Below, one piece after another: positions 11,601 to 19,274 of a DNA stretch of 64,000 nt (positions are counted from its first letter, which is position 1; each line of letters begins with the position of its first letter). Under the pieces are notes generated by a model. The model was not told where the DNA came from. It worked only from the letters and a program-made list of their open reading frames with translations, and searched no databases. The stretch covers positions 1 through 64,000 of the forward strand of contig NZ_JAGGLR010000014.1 of NCBI RefSeq assembly GCF_017874715.1, read 5' to 3'. Position numbers and translations under genes: made by a program. The stretch comes from Streptomyces iranensis. GTDB taxonomy: Bacteria > Actinomycetota > Actinomycetes > Streptomycetales > Streptomycetaceae.

Positions 11601-14456
11601 GCCGATCACCCCCTGTTGGGCGCCGCCGTGGAACACGCCGGCGATGACCAGGTGCTGTTCACCGGCAGGTGGTCGCTGGCGACCCAGCCGTGGCTGGCCG
11701 ACCACGTCGTGCTCGGCACCCTGCTGCTGCCTGGAGCCGCCTTCGTCGAGCTGATCACCCACGCCGGGCGGCACGTCGACTGCGCCCGCTTGGAAGAGCT
11801 GGCCTTCCGGGCGCCGCTGGTGCTCTCAGAGAAGTCGGGTGTGGCCGTGCAAGTCGCGGTCGGCGCCGCCGACTCCACCGGTCGGCGTTCGGTCACGGTG
11901 CACTCGCAGCGCACCGAATCCGGCACCGGCAGTAAGTGGATCCTGCACGCGGAAGGCACGCTCGCCCCTGTCGGTACCGGCCCGGTGCCGGGCAATCTGA
12001 CGGCCTGGCCGCCAACCGGTGCGCAGGCGGTCGACGTGACCGACATTTATGCTCGACTCGCCGAGCGCGGATACACCTACGGGCCTGCCTTCGCCGGGAT
12101 CCGTGCGCTGTGGCGGGACGGCGAGGACATGTACGGCGAGGTCGCGCTGCCGAGCATCGTCCACGCCGAGGCGGGGCGGTTCGGCCTGCACCCGGCGCTG
12201 CTGGACGCCGCCCTGCAGGTGCCGGTCACCGGACTGATCGACAGCGAGAGCGAGGCAGTGATGCCGTTCTCCTGGAGCGGCATCACTGTGCACGCCCAAG
12301 GAGCAAGCTCGCTGCGGGTCGCTTTCCGACGCAAGGGCCCTGACTCCGCCACGATGCTGCTCACCGACGACGCGGGCCGGCCTGTCGCCTCATTCGACTC
12401 CATCGTCGCGAGGCCGGTCAGCCGTGAACAGCTGCGGATCGCCGTGGATACCGCGACCGACACGAACGTCGATGACGAGCACTACCGCGTGGAGTGGCGC
12501 ACGCTGCCCAGCGGCACGCACCCGCCGATCGGCGGTACCTGGCTGGCGGTGGTGGCCGAGGGGCAACCGGCCGACAGCTGGGCCGCGGAAACCGTGCGCC
12601 GTCTCGCTGCCCACGCACCCAGCCTGGTGACCTGGGCCGTACCGTGCGGGCACCTCGACCGGGCGGCGCTGGCCCAGCGGCTGCGCGAGCTCGCGACGAA
12701 CGGCACGAACCCGGTCGGGGTGCTGTCGCTGTTGGCCGAGAACGAGACCCCCTGCGACGACTCGGCGGCGCTGCCACAAGGGCTCGCGGGCACGGTCGTG
12801 CTCACCCAGGCCCTGCTCGACGCCGAACTCGACGTCCCGCTCTGGGCGGTGACCCGGGGTGCGGTGGCGGCCGGTCCCCAGGACCGCATCGGCTCGCCCA
12901 CCCAGGCGCTGGTCTGGGGTTTCGGGCGGGTCGCCGGCCTCGAACACCCCCGGCTCTGGGGTGGCCTGATCGACCTGCCGGAGACGGTGGACGACCACGC
13001 GATAGCCGAACTGGCCGGTGTGCTCGCGGGCAGTGGCGAGAACGAGGTCGCCGTACGATCGCAGGCCGTCCTGGCCCGCCGTCTGGTCAGGGCGACGATG
13101 CCCGAGCAGGAGCCGACCCACTGGCGGCCGAGCGGTACTGTGCTCGTGACGGGTGGCACGGGTGGCCTCGGTGCCGAGATGGCCCGCTGGCTCGCCGACC
13201 GCGGTGCCGAACACCTGGTGCTCGCCAGCCGCAGCGGCGCCGACGCGGCCGGTGCGCAGCGCTTGGTCGAGGAACTGGCCGCCAAGGGCGTGTCGGTCTC
13301 GGTGATGGCCTGCGACGTCACGGACCGGGCCGCCGTGGTCGAACTACTGGCCTCCGTTCCCGCCGAGCGCCCGCTGACCGCGCTCGTGCACGCCGCCGCC
13401 AGCCTCGATGGCGGGCCGATCGCCGACATGACGCCGGCCGAGTTCGGCGACATCTTGGCTGCCAAGGTGCTTGGCGCGGCGCACCTCGACGAGCTGGTCG
13501 ACCACGACAGCATCCAGACGGTGCTGCTGTTCGGCTCCATCTCGGCGACCTGGGGCGTCGGCAACCAGTCCGCGTATGCGGCTGCCAACGCCTACCTCGA
13601 CGCCCTGGCCCGGGAGCGGCACGACCGCGGCGGCCACACCGTCTCGGTGGCGTGGGGCCCGTGGGAGGCCGGCATGCTGACCCACGACAAGGAGATGGCC
13701 AACTCGCTGCGCCGCGGCGGTCTGCCCCTGCTGCCGGTGGACTCCGGACTGGCGACCCTGGACCGAATCGTCGCCGAGGACGAACCGTGCCCAGTGGTGG
13801 CACGAGTCGAATGGGCCCGGTTCCATCCCCGATTCACCTCGCTGAGGCCCAGCCCGCTGCTGGCCGACCTGCCGGATGTGCGCGCGCTGTCGACGGCGGA
13901 GTCCCCGATCTCGGCCACCCGCGGCGCGGCCCTGATCGAGAAGCTCACCGCACTGCCCGAGGAGGATCGGGAACCGGCGGTGCTCGACCTGATCTGCTCG
14001 CACGTCGCGGCGGTGCTCGGCTACGACTCCGCGGAGCAGGTCGATCGCAAGCGGGCTTTCAAGGATGTCGGCTTCGACTCGTTGATCGCCGTCCAGCTGC
14101 GCAACCGGCTCAATGCGGCAACCGGGTTGCGGCTGCCGGTGACGCTCGTGTTCGACTACCCGAATCCGACGAGCCTCGCATCGTTCCTGCGCTCCGAGGT
14201 GGCCACCAGTGTGCCGTCGCCGACGGACGCAGCACTCGCCGAGTTCGACCGGCTGGAGGCGTCGCTGTCCTCGATACCGTCCGAGGACACGGAAGTACGC
14301 GACGTGCTCGTCAGCCGGGCGCGAGAGCTGCTCAGCCGGCTCTCGGGCCCGGCGCCGGCCGCGAACGCCGAGGGCGACGTGGCGACGCTGACAGCGGCCT
14401 CCGACGACGAACTGTTCAGCTTCATCAACACGCAGCTCGGCCGCCCGGACGAGTGA
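2655..14456 (+). CDS. Bimodular type I PKS: KS-AT-DH-ER-KR-ACP / KS-AT-DH-KR-ACP
   Basis: A 3933-residue modular PKS. The N-terminal helix MENEDKLRQYLKLVTSDLYQ is a class 1 docking domain and fixes the start at 2655 although the frame is open further upstream. Module A by residue: KS 34-460 (DTACSSS), AT 560-850, DH 913-1192, ER 1396-1706 (NADPH motif HAAAGGVG), KR 1708-1942 (NYAAAN, SDD: B-type), ACP 1986-2065 (GFDSL). Its AT is odd: GQSCG replaces GHSxG, and the specificity motif reads VAGH. Module B: KS 2085-2510, AT 2616-2922 (GHSQG, YASH: methylmalonyl), DH 2982-3252 (HVVLGTLLLP), KR 3491-3732, ACP 3771-3849. The second KR has Trp eight residues before Tyr and LDG instead of LDD, so it looks A-type. 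The DH of module A has Asp in place of Gly in HxxxGxxxxP. A C-terminal docking segment ends the protein and should dock with the next PKS. Confidence 0.96.
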   Translation: MENEDKLRQYLKLVTSDLYQARKKITEMEAQNTEPIAIVSMACRLPGDVWSPEDLWELVAGGTDAIGDSPTDRGWDMDSIYDPEPGKPGKTYTREGGFMSGLADFDAGFFGISPREALAMDPQQRIVLEAAWESFERAGIDPETLRGTKTGVFIGSNTHDYVPLTVTAPREVDGYLLLGNAPSVLSGRVAYVFGFEGPAVTVDTACSSSLVALDYAVRALRRGESTMALVGGVASMCSPLVMVDFSRQRGIAPNGRCKAYAETADGTGWSEGVSLILLERLSDAQANGHPVLAVIRGSAINQDGASNGLTAPNGPAQQRVIQAALTDGQVPMEQVDLLEGHGTGTRLGDPIEAQALLATYGRKKTDGEPLWLGSLKSNVGHTQAAAGVAGVIKAVMAIRHGVLPKTLHVDEPTHEVDWSAGGVKVLTEHRPWPENEWPRRAGVSSFGMSGTNAHVILEQAPALEAVEAELVSAQPTALPFLLSARTPQALAGQATRLRDWLADEDVALLDVAKSLALHRVTFEHRAAVVAGDKEELLAQLDLLAGGGSGATAVVGTECRGLTAVMFPGQGPQRIGMGAQLAAAFPVFATAYSEVLGWLDPELPQIIAGGGPTLDRPEYAHPALFAIEVALYRLVESWGLRPDYLLGQSCGDIAAAHIAGVLSLEDAATMVTARARLIQTTPAGVMATVAAGADVVEPVIADIEGVSLAGISSPSAVTLSGLEGPIEAAVARLSELGYSTRTLRVGVAGHSATMEPIQAQFRAVVETLTYSAPTIPMVVPAEELCTPEFWVRQMRDTVDLVGGVARLRERGVTRFIELSPAASMTSHVRECYGDESVVVTPSLRTRRDEVECVAVAMATLHTAGVGVDWAAFFAGTGAQRVDLPTYAFEHERFWLETSHVGGHDLSSIGLRSVDAPLLGAGVSLANDGGFLCTGRLSLSTQPWLADHALFDRILLPSTAFVEFALRAADQVGCELVEDLTIEAPLLLERGGVALQIVVGEPEESTGRRSITIWSQQQDPDSPDTDAAWTRHASGFVSGTAGVSRDDPEMAEWPPAGVEEVELSDLYETFAAAGYGYGPVFRGLKAAWLRDGEVFAEVALPEHVGDAGAYGMHPALLDAALHAIAVTGTTQGVIPFVWAGVRLYAVGASALRVRLTPVGTDTVALLVADGTGRSVLSVDSLTLRSATAKQIAESAPQAHDSLYEIEWISAGEVEASSPTGWANLGGGAPAIGTAYDGFAALRAALDAGAEMPTLVLAAPGHDHNHDVAANVHSGVNQMLELVRHWLADERLATSRLVLVTRGALATYDGEHVRDLIGAALHGLFRSARAENPGRLVQVDLAPGEPDSAVVAALGAGEDEIAVRAGTILVPRLVKVSSSTTLAVPAESAAWRLSAPHPGTFDGLALVESPEAVAPLAEGGVRVAVRAAGLNFRDVMSTLGLVRGQEVLGGEAAGVVTEVGPGVVGLKPGDRVMGLFFGPFGPVAVADHRMVVPIPDGWSYLQAATVPITYLTAYFGLVDVADLQPGESVLIHAAAGGVGIAAVQLAAHLGAEIFATASPAKWAAVRELGIRRERISNSRTAQFESDLLDATDGRGVDVVLNSLTNELVDASLRLLPRGGRFVEMGKTDIRDADWAADTFPGVRYQAFDLLGVAPERVHEMLVELLELFDRDALTLPPTTTWDVRRAPDALRFLSQARQIGKIALTIPVPTDPAGTVLLTGASGTLGGLVARHLVAEHGVRNLVLASRRGPDAPGATEFATELTELGASVTTVACDVSNRESLLGVLAAIPAEHPLTAVVHIAGVSDDGVIGSLTTEQVDNVLRPKVDAGWLLHELTKDLDLSAFVLFSSAVGAFGAPGQANYAAANAFLDALARHRRALGLPAVSLDWGLWAAASHMTTSLQEADWERMARAGIKAISDEEGLALFDAALTVGAPVVLPVRLNLAAFRGEVPPLLRNQVSGRVRRTVVASGGDASSWTRRLLARTPAARHRIVLDAVAAETAAVLGHTSASSLSPDRTFKDIGFDSLASVELRNRITAFTGLRLPATVVFDYSDLTSLAEYVLGEVVGASSSAPAAPAIVTADTGGDAVAIVGMACRYGGGVDSPEALWAMVEEGRDAATEFPSDRGWNLAELFDPEPGRLGTTNARAAGFLSGATEFDPEFFGISPREATAMDPQQRLLLESAWEAFERAGIDPSALRGTKTGVFVGLSAHDYSNLLARESRGLDGHLLTGTAASVASGRISYEFGLEGSAVTVDTACSSSLTTVHMAAQALRTGECNLALAGGVAVMSTPVVFQEFALQGGLSPDGRCRAFGADADGTGWAEGVGLLVLERLSDARRNGHQVLAVVKGSAVNQDGASNGLTAPNGRSQQRVIREALANAGVSAADVDVVEGHGTGTKLGDPIEVQALLATYGPEHTEESPLWLGSLKSNLGHAQAAAGVAGVIKMVQALRHGLLPRTLNADEPTPHVDWSDGAVKLLTAARQWPMRNQPRRGAVSAFGISGTNVHVVLEQAPELEQPPAPPAPDRMLAQSVKPFVISARGAAALRGQAARLSAYLAEHSEVDLDALGRSLSGRATMEHRAVVLAEDMGTLTAGLTAIAADTAESNADVVLGNGGDVDRPVFVFAGQGGQWRGMAVDLWSTSPLFAAAMTECDAALAPHVDWNGATLLDVLTGTPGAPSLDRVDAVQPALFAVMVSLARLWRSLGVEPAAVVGHSQGEIAAAVVAGVLTLADGAHIAGLRSRLIAGLTERGGMGWIGLPVAQVQERLADYSGLGVAAVNGPRSVVISGPADELQSICAALAAEEVPVRKLLVDYASHSHGVEELQAELIDALAGVAPSEAEVPFYSTVTGERVDGVELNADYWYRNLRETVRFSAAVEALLDDEHSCFVELSAHPALVDAVEAVAQARSADVTALWSLRRDGGDVEFTRSLAQAFVHGASVRWGTAFPPGARIDLPTYAFQHRRLWVEAAGATTASAADLGLMSADHPLLGAAVEHAGDDQVLFTGRWSLATQPWLADHVVLGTLLLPGAAFVELITHAGRHVDCARLEELAFRAPLVLSEKSGVAVQVAVGAADSTGRRSVTVHSQRTESGTGSKWILHAEGTLAPVGTGPVPGNLTAWPPTGAQAVDVTDIYARLAERGYTYGPAFAGIRALWRDGEDMYGEVALPSIVHAEAGRFGLHPALLDAALQVPVTGLIDSESEAVMPFSWSGITVHAQGASSLRVAFRRKGPDSATMLLTDDAGRPVASFDSIVARPVSREQLRIAVDTATDTNVDDEHYRVEWRTLPSGTHPPIGGTWLAVVAEGQPADSWAAETVRRLAAHAPSLVTWAVPCGHLDRAALAQRLRELATNGTNPVGVLSLLAENETPCDDSAALPQGLAGTVVLTQALLDAELDVPLWAVTRGAVAAGPQDRIGSPTQALVWGFGRVAGLEHPRLWGGLIDLPETVDDHAIAELAGVLAGSGENEVAVRSQAVLARRLVRATMPEQEPTHWRPSGTVLVTGGTGGLGAEMARWLADRGAEHLVLASRSGADAAGAQRLVEELAAKGVSVSVMACDVTDRAAVVELLASVPAERPLTALVHAAASLDGGPIADMTPAEFGDILAAKVLGAAHLDELVDHDSIQTVLLFGSISATWGVGNQSAYAAANAYLDALARERHDRGGHTVSVAWGPWEAGMLTHDKEMANSLRRGGLPLLPVDSGLATLDRIVAEDEPCPVVARVEWARFHPRFTSLRPSPLLADLPDVRALSTAESPISATRGAALIEKLTALPEEDREPAVLDLICSHVAAVLGYDSAEQVDRKRAFKDVGFDSLIAVQLRNRLNAATGLRLPVTLVFDYPNPTSLASFLRSEVATSVPSPTDAALAEFDRLEASLSSIPSEDTEVRDVLVSRARELLSRLSGPAPAANAEGDVATLTAASDDELFSFINTQLGRPDE

Positions 14457-14509
14457 TCCGCGCCCCCGCGGCGAACGTGCTGTTGTGTCAGTGAGAGGTC
14501 GAGGAGCAG

Positions 14510-17500
14510 ATGGACAACGAGGACAAGCTACGGCGCTACCTGAAGTTGGTCACTGCAGACCTCATGGAGGCCCGCAAGCGGTCGGAGGAGCTCGAGCGGC
14601 GGGCCGGCGAGCCGATCGCGATCGTCGGCATGGCCTGCCGCTATCCGGGCGGAGTGCGCTCACCAGAAGATCTCTGGGAGCTGGCGGTCACCGGGCGGGA
14701 CGCGATCACCCCGTTCCCGCGTGATCGGGGTTGGGACCTCGACTCGCTCTACGATCCAGACCCGGAACACCCGGGCACCAGCTACACCCAGCAGGGCGGC
14801 TTCCTGGCCGACGTCGCGGACTTCGACGCGCAGTTCTGGGGCATCTCGCCGCGCGAGGCCATCGCGATGGACCCACAGCAGCGACTGCTGCTGGAGACGT
14901 CGTGGCAAGCCCTCGAAAAGGCTCGAATCGATCCGCACTCGCTGCACGGCAGCGAGACCGGGGTGTTCGTGGGCCCGAGTGTGACCGACTATGCCGCCCT
15001 GCTGGCGCGCTACCCGACCGGGTTCGAGGGGCTCCTGCTCAGTGGCCTGGCCGGGGCCATCATCTCGGGCCGGCTTTCCTACCTCCTGGGGCTGGAGGGG
15101 CCGGCGGTGACCGTCGACACCGGTTGTTCCTCGTCGCTCACCGCCCTGCATCTCGCGGCGGGCGCGCTGCGGGCCGGAGACTGCTCACTCGCCCTGGTCG
15201 GTGGCGTTTCCGTGCTGGTCACGCCAGGCTCGTTCGTCGAGTTCAGCACCCAACGCGGGCTTGCCCCGGACGGCCGGTGCAAGTCGTTCGGCGACGCCGC
15301 GGACGGTACGTCCTGGGCCGAGGGCGTCGGCATGGTGGTGGTCGAGCGGCTTTCCGACGCCCGCCGCCACCGGCACCCGGTCCTGGCGGTGCTGCGCGGC
15401 TCGGCGATCAACCAGGACGGGGCATCGAACGGGCTGACCGCACCGAGTGGCCCGTCCCAGCAGCGGGTGATCCGGCATGCGCTGGCCGCGGCCGGGCTCA
15501 CCTCCTCCGACGTCGACGCCGTCGAGGCACACGGCACCGGCACGACGCTGGGCGACCCGATCGAGGCCCAGGCGCTGCTGGCCACGTACGGGCGTGACAG
15601 GCGGCCTGGTCGTCCGCTGTTCCTGGGCTCGCTGAAGTCCAACCTGGGCCACAGCCAGTCCGCCGCCGGAGTCGGTGGTCTGATCAAGACGGTGATGTCG
15701 CTGCGGCACGGCATGTTGGCACCCACGCTGCACGCCGACCCGCCGTCCACCGAGGTCGACTGGACGGCCGGCGACATCGAACTCCTGCAGGAGTCGCGGT
15801 CATGGCCGGAGACGGAGGACCGGCCCCGGCGGGCGGCCGTTTCCGCCTTCGGCATCGGCGGCACCAACGCGCACGTCATTCTCGAGGCGGTGCCCGAAGA
15901 GGACGCCGGACGGGAAGGCGATGGCGTCGCGCACCGCACGCTCGCGGCCGTTCCCTGGTTGGTCTCCGGACGCACCGCGTCCGCCATGCGCGCCCAGGCC
16001 GCGCGGCTGGCCGCTTTCCTGACGAACCGAACCGAGCCGGCCGACCCCACCGACATCGGATACTCACTGGCCACCACTCGCGCCGCCCTGGAGCACCGCG
16101 GCGTAGTCGTGTCCACCGATCGGGATGGCCTGCTCGCCGGGCTCGACGCACTCGCTCAGGGCACACCGGACGCCGCGGTCACGACAGGCGCCACGGCACG
16201 CGGACGGCTGGCCTTCCTGTTCACCGGCCAGGGGGCGCAGAAGCTGGGCATGGGCCGTGAGTTGTATGCGGAGCAACCCGTCTTCGCCGAGGCGTTCGAT
16301 GCTGTCTGCGCGCATCTGGACGGTCCGATCGGCCGTTCGCTGCGTGACCTGACCTTCGCCGAGGACGACACGCTGGGCCTGCTCGACCGCACCGGATTCG
16401 CCCAGCCGGCCCTCTTCGCTGTCGAGAGCGCCCTGTTCCGGCTCGTCGAATCATGGGGTGTACGCCCAGATTTCGTCGCGGGGCATTCCATCGGCGAGGT
16501 CACTGCCGCGCACGTGGCCGGGATACTGTCGCTCGAGGACGCTTGCGCGTTGGTCGCCGCGCGGGCCCGGCTTATGCAGAGCATGCCGCCCGGCGGCGCG
16601 ATGGTCGCCGTACGTGCGGCCGAAGAAGACATCCTGCCGATGCTGGATCAGCTGGCCGGCCTCGTGTCCGTCGCCGCTGTGAACGGTCCCACCTCGGTGG
16701 TGCTCTCCGGCGACAAGAAGACGCTCACCACACTGATGGAGAGATTGGCCGACAAGGGTCTCCGCTCGCGCGAACTGCGGGTGAGCCACGCTTTCCATTC
16801 ACCACAGATCGACCCGATTCTGGCCGACTTCCGGTCGGCGATCGAGGGCATGTCGTACGCCGCGCCGCGCATCCCGATCGTGCCGCTCGCACCGGGCGAT
16901 GCGGACCGGGGCGAGCGGATGCGTTCGGCGGACTACTGGGTCGCCCAGGCCCGTGCAGCGGTGCGGTTCCGCGACGGCGTGGTGCGCCTGAGCGAGGCCG
17001 GTGTCACCACCTTCCTGGAGCTTGGGCCGGGCGGGGTCCTCGCCGCCCTCGGCCGGGACTGCCTGCCGCCGGCCGGTCCGGACGTACCGGAGCGGGTCTT
17101 CGTGCCGACGCTGCGTCAGGGCCGGGCCGAGCCGGCCGCGCTGATGGACGCGGTGGCTGCCCTTTTCGTCCGCGGTGTGCCGGTCGACTGGCGCGCGGTG
17201 TACGCGGGCACCGGCGCAGCCCAGCTCGACCTGCCCACGTACGCCTTCCAGCGCCGCCGCTACTGGCTGGTCGATCACCTGCCGGCGGGCGCGAGCTTGC
17301 TGGCCAACCAGGGCGTCGTCGGCGGGACGGGCGCCCCGCCGCCGGACGCCGTGCTGGCCGAGGCGATCCCGGAGATACCCTCCGTACGTGGCAGGTTGGC
17401 CGATCGCCCGCGCCAGGAGTGGGCGGAGATCCTGCTCGCCGAGGTGCGTAACCAGGCGGCGCAGCTGATGGGCTACGACGCGCTCGAGGACGTGGACGCC

Positions 17501-18583
17501 CAGCGGGGCTTCGCCGAGCTGGGCTTCGACTCGCTGACCGCGGCCTGGATGACCGAGCGACTGGGGGCGGTCACCGGTCTGGAACTGTCCCGCACTCTGG
17601 TGATCGACTGGCCGACGCCGTACGCGGTCGCCACACACCTGGCCGACCGCTTCGCCGCGCTCGACGACCTCGAACCACCCCCGGCCGCCCCCGCCGCCAC
17701 ACCGGCGGGTCCGTCGCCGACGGGCGAGGGCCCGGCGACGCCGCCCGCGACCGAACCGCTGCCGGCGCTGTTCGCCCAGGCCTGCGCGCAGGGCCAGGTG
17801 CAGGACGGGTTGGAACTGTTGGCCGTCGCCGCCCGGCTGCGTGTGGGTACCGGCTCGCCGCCGATGCGGGAGCCAGTCAGTTTCTCCCAGGGGCTTGCGG
17901 GCCCGACTCTGGTCTGTATCCCGTCCGTGCTCGCGCCGTGCAATGTCTACCAATACGCGCGGATGGCCGGCGCGCTGCGCACGACGCACAACATGGCCGT
18001 GCTGCCGTTGACGGGCTACGCCGACCACGAGCCCCTTCCCCCGACCCGAACCGATCTGGTGGCCGCGGTCGCCGAGGCGGTCCGCTCCAGTGTGACCGGA
18101 CCATACGTCCTCGTCGGCTACTCCTCCGGCGGCTGGATAGCGCACGCGGCAGCCGCCCGACTCAAGGAGCTGAACACCGCACCGGAGTCACTTGTGCTGC
18201 TGGACAGCCACCTGCCCGGGAGCACAGGTTTGGCCGAGATCCAGTTCGACCTGCTCGGCGAGGCGTACGCCGAATGGACCGCGACGCAACCGCTGCGCGG
18301 CGCCGAACTGACCGCGATGGCACACCACCTACAGCTGTTCAACGACTGGGCACCCACCGAAATCAGCGGCATATCGACACTGCTGCTGCGCGCCACCGAA
18401 CGAATGGGCGGCCGGCCCCGCACAGGCGAGCACTGGCAGGCCCACTGGGGTCCCGACCACGACGCCATCGACGTGCCCGGCACGCACCTGAGCATGATCG
18501 ACGATCACGCCGCGAGCACCGCCTCAGCAATCATCGGCTGGCTGGCTCGACGGCCCGCTCATCCCCAACATGCAGACACCTGA
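14510..18583 (+). CDS. Terminal type I PKS module: KS-AT-ACP-TE
   Basis: A 1357-residue protein 53 bp downstream of the bimodular PKS, with GAGGAG just before the ATG. It starts with a class 1 docking helix (MDNEDKLRRYLKLVTADLME) very like that of its neighbour. Order by residue: KS 34-460 (active site DTGCSSS; the Ala before Cys is Gly), AT 564-850 (GHSIG and HAFH: malonyl-specific pattern), ACP 971-1043 (GFDSL), thioesterase about 1127-1350 (GYSSGGW with Ser near residue 1205, terminal His in THLSMIDDH). There is no KR, DH or ER between AT and ACP, so the last condensation leaves a beta-keto thioester that the TE releases by hydrolysis or cyclisation. It is the natural end of the assembly line begun by the KSQ protein. 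Confidence 0.95.
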   Translation: MDNEDKLRRYLKLVTADLMEARKRSEELERRAGEPIAIVGMACRYPGGVRSPEDLWELAVTGRDAITPFPRDRGWDLDSLYDPDPEHPGTSYTQQGGFLADVADFDAQFWGISPREAIAMDPQQRLLLETSWQALEKARIDPHSLHGSETGVFVGPSVTDYAALLARYPTGFEGLLLSGLAGAIISGRLSYLLGLEGPAVTVDTGCSSSLTALHLAAGALRAGDCSLALVGGVSVLVTPGSFVEFSTQRGLAPDGRCKSFGDAADGTSWAEGVGMVVVERLSDARRHRHPVLAVLRGSAINQDGASNGLTAPSGPSQQRVIRHALAAAGLTSSDVDAVEAHGTGTTLGDPIEAQALLATYGRDRRPGRPLFLGSLKSNLGHSQSAAGVGGLIKTVMSLRHGMLAPTLHADPPSTEVDWTAGDIELLQESRSWPETEDRPRRAAVSAFGIGGTNAHVILEAVPEEDAGREGDGVAHRTLAAVPWLVSGRTASAMRAQAARLAAFLTNRTEPADPTDIGYSLATTRAALEHRGVVVSTDRDGLLAGLDALAQGTPDAAVTTGATARGRLAFLFTGQGAQKLGMGRELYAEQPVFAEAFDAVCAHLDGPIGRSLRDLTFAEDDTLGLLDRTGFAQPALFAVESALFRLVESWGVRPDFVAGHSIGEVTAAHVAGILSLEDACALVAARARLMQSMPPGGAMVAVRAAEEDILPMLDQLAGLVSVAAVNGPTSVVLSGDKKTLTTLMERLADKGLRSRELRVSHAFHSPQIDPILADFRSAIEGMSYAAPRIPIVPLAPGDADRGERMRSADYWVAQARAAVRFRDGVVRLSEAGVTTFLELGPGGVLAALGRDCLPPAGPDVPERVFVPTLRQGRAEPAALMDAVAALFVRGVPVDWRAVYAGTGAAQLDLPTYAFQRRRYWLVDHLPAGASLLANQGVVGGTGAPPPDAVLAEAIPEIPSVRGRLADRPRQEWAEILLAEVRNQAAQLMGYDALEDVDAQRGFAELGFDSLTAAWMTERLGAVTGLELSRTLVIDWPTPYAVATHLADRFAALDDLEPPPAAPAATPAGPSPTGEGPATPPATEPLPALFAQACAQGQVQDGLELLAVAARLRVGTGSPPMREPVSFSQGLAGPTLVCIPSVLAPCNVYQYARMAGALRTTHNMAVLPLTGYADHEPLPPTRTDLVAAVAEAVRSSVTGPYVLVGYSSGGWIAHAAAARLKELNTAPESLVLLDSHLPGSTGLAEIQFDLLGEAYAEWTATQPLRGAELTAMAHHLQLFNDWAPTEISGISTLLLRATERMGGRPRTGEHWQAHWGPDHDAIDVPGTHLSMIDDHAASTASAIIGWLARRPAHPQHADT

Positions 18584-18739
18584 GCTGCGGTCGCGACCCA
18601 CCGGCCTTGGTGATGGCCGAGCAGGTCTGCGGGGGTCGGCGATGTCGACGACCCACCGGGGTGGCGCGCCCCGCCCGGCATGGGTCCCCTGGTCAGCCAG
18701 GAACGTCTCTCGTGTCGACGCCGTCGTGCTGGATACGTC

Positions 18740-19085
18740 TGCGGAGAACCCGCGGTTCACCCGCGGGTTCTGCGTGATGAGCTCGCTGAGCAGCGGGTCG
18801 TCGGGATGGCGACCGGCGTCGAGACGTAGCATGGCCACCGTCTCCGCGGCCACGGTCTCCGCGGCCACGGTCGACCAGTCGCGGTAGAGCTCGCGGGCGT
18901 TCGGGACGGGTCGACCTGCTGCCGGGCCTGCTCGCGCCGGCGGGGTCGGCTTGTCAACGACATCAGGTCCTGCGGACCCGGCGCCGAGGGGCAGCGTCGT
19001 CGATGCCGACGAGCGCCGGATCGACGCGCTCACGGGCGGCTCGGAGGAACTCGACGAGCTCGCCGGCTCCGCGGGCGCGGGCCAT
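18740..19085 (-). pseudogene. Broken MmyB-like (XRE family) transcriptional regulator
   Basis: From the ATG at 19085 (AAGGA upstream) the frame reads a typical start of this family, ELVEFLRAARERVDPALVG, followed by PRRRV, but hits a stop at 18962-18964 before the helix-turn-helix is complete. Further on, in another frame (about 18785-18905), comes the family's C-terminal ligand-domain signature: ARELYRDWSTVAAETV, then MLRLDAGRHPDDPLLSELI. The middle of the gene is missing and a 15-bp unit (18833-18847 and 18848-18862) is duplicated, repeating TVAAE. It was probably a regulator of about 280 residues before internal deletion. The divergent partner of MmyB-type regulators is often an SDR or oxidoreductase, which fits the SDR next door. 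Confidence 0.7.
18746..18770. terminator. Perfect 10-bp GC-rich hairpin
   Basis: GAACCCGCGG and CCGCGGGTTC form a perfect 10-bp stem around a 5-nt loop, 163 bp after the PKS stop codon and inside the tail of the regulator pseudogene. There is no T-run, which is common in actinobacterial terminators. It could end PKS transcripts from the left. Confidence 0.4.
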
Positions 19086-19274
19086 CAGCGGTCGTCCTTC
19101 CGGTTCATCGGTGTCCCTGTGCGCGACAGCCGCCGACCGTCATGCTCGTTCAGACTGCCTGGGCAGTGGGCAGGTTCGTGGTCTCGGCGATGGTACGTGG
19201 CGCGGTAACGCGGCCAAGGTGCTCGCGGGGCCGAGCAGAGCCCGGCCCCGCGGCGCGCTGCGAAACGGGCAGGC

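Noticed and set aside
12494..14494. 666-codon plus-strand frame overlapping the second KR and ACP.
   Set aside because: It is in another frame of the same strand and Arg/Gly-rich; the PKS frame carries the conserved motifs.
18746..18770. A protein-coding repeat (NPRVNRG) in the minus-strand frame.
   Set aside because: The sequence is a perfect hairpin in a pseudogene tail; a terminator-like role is more plausible.
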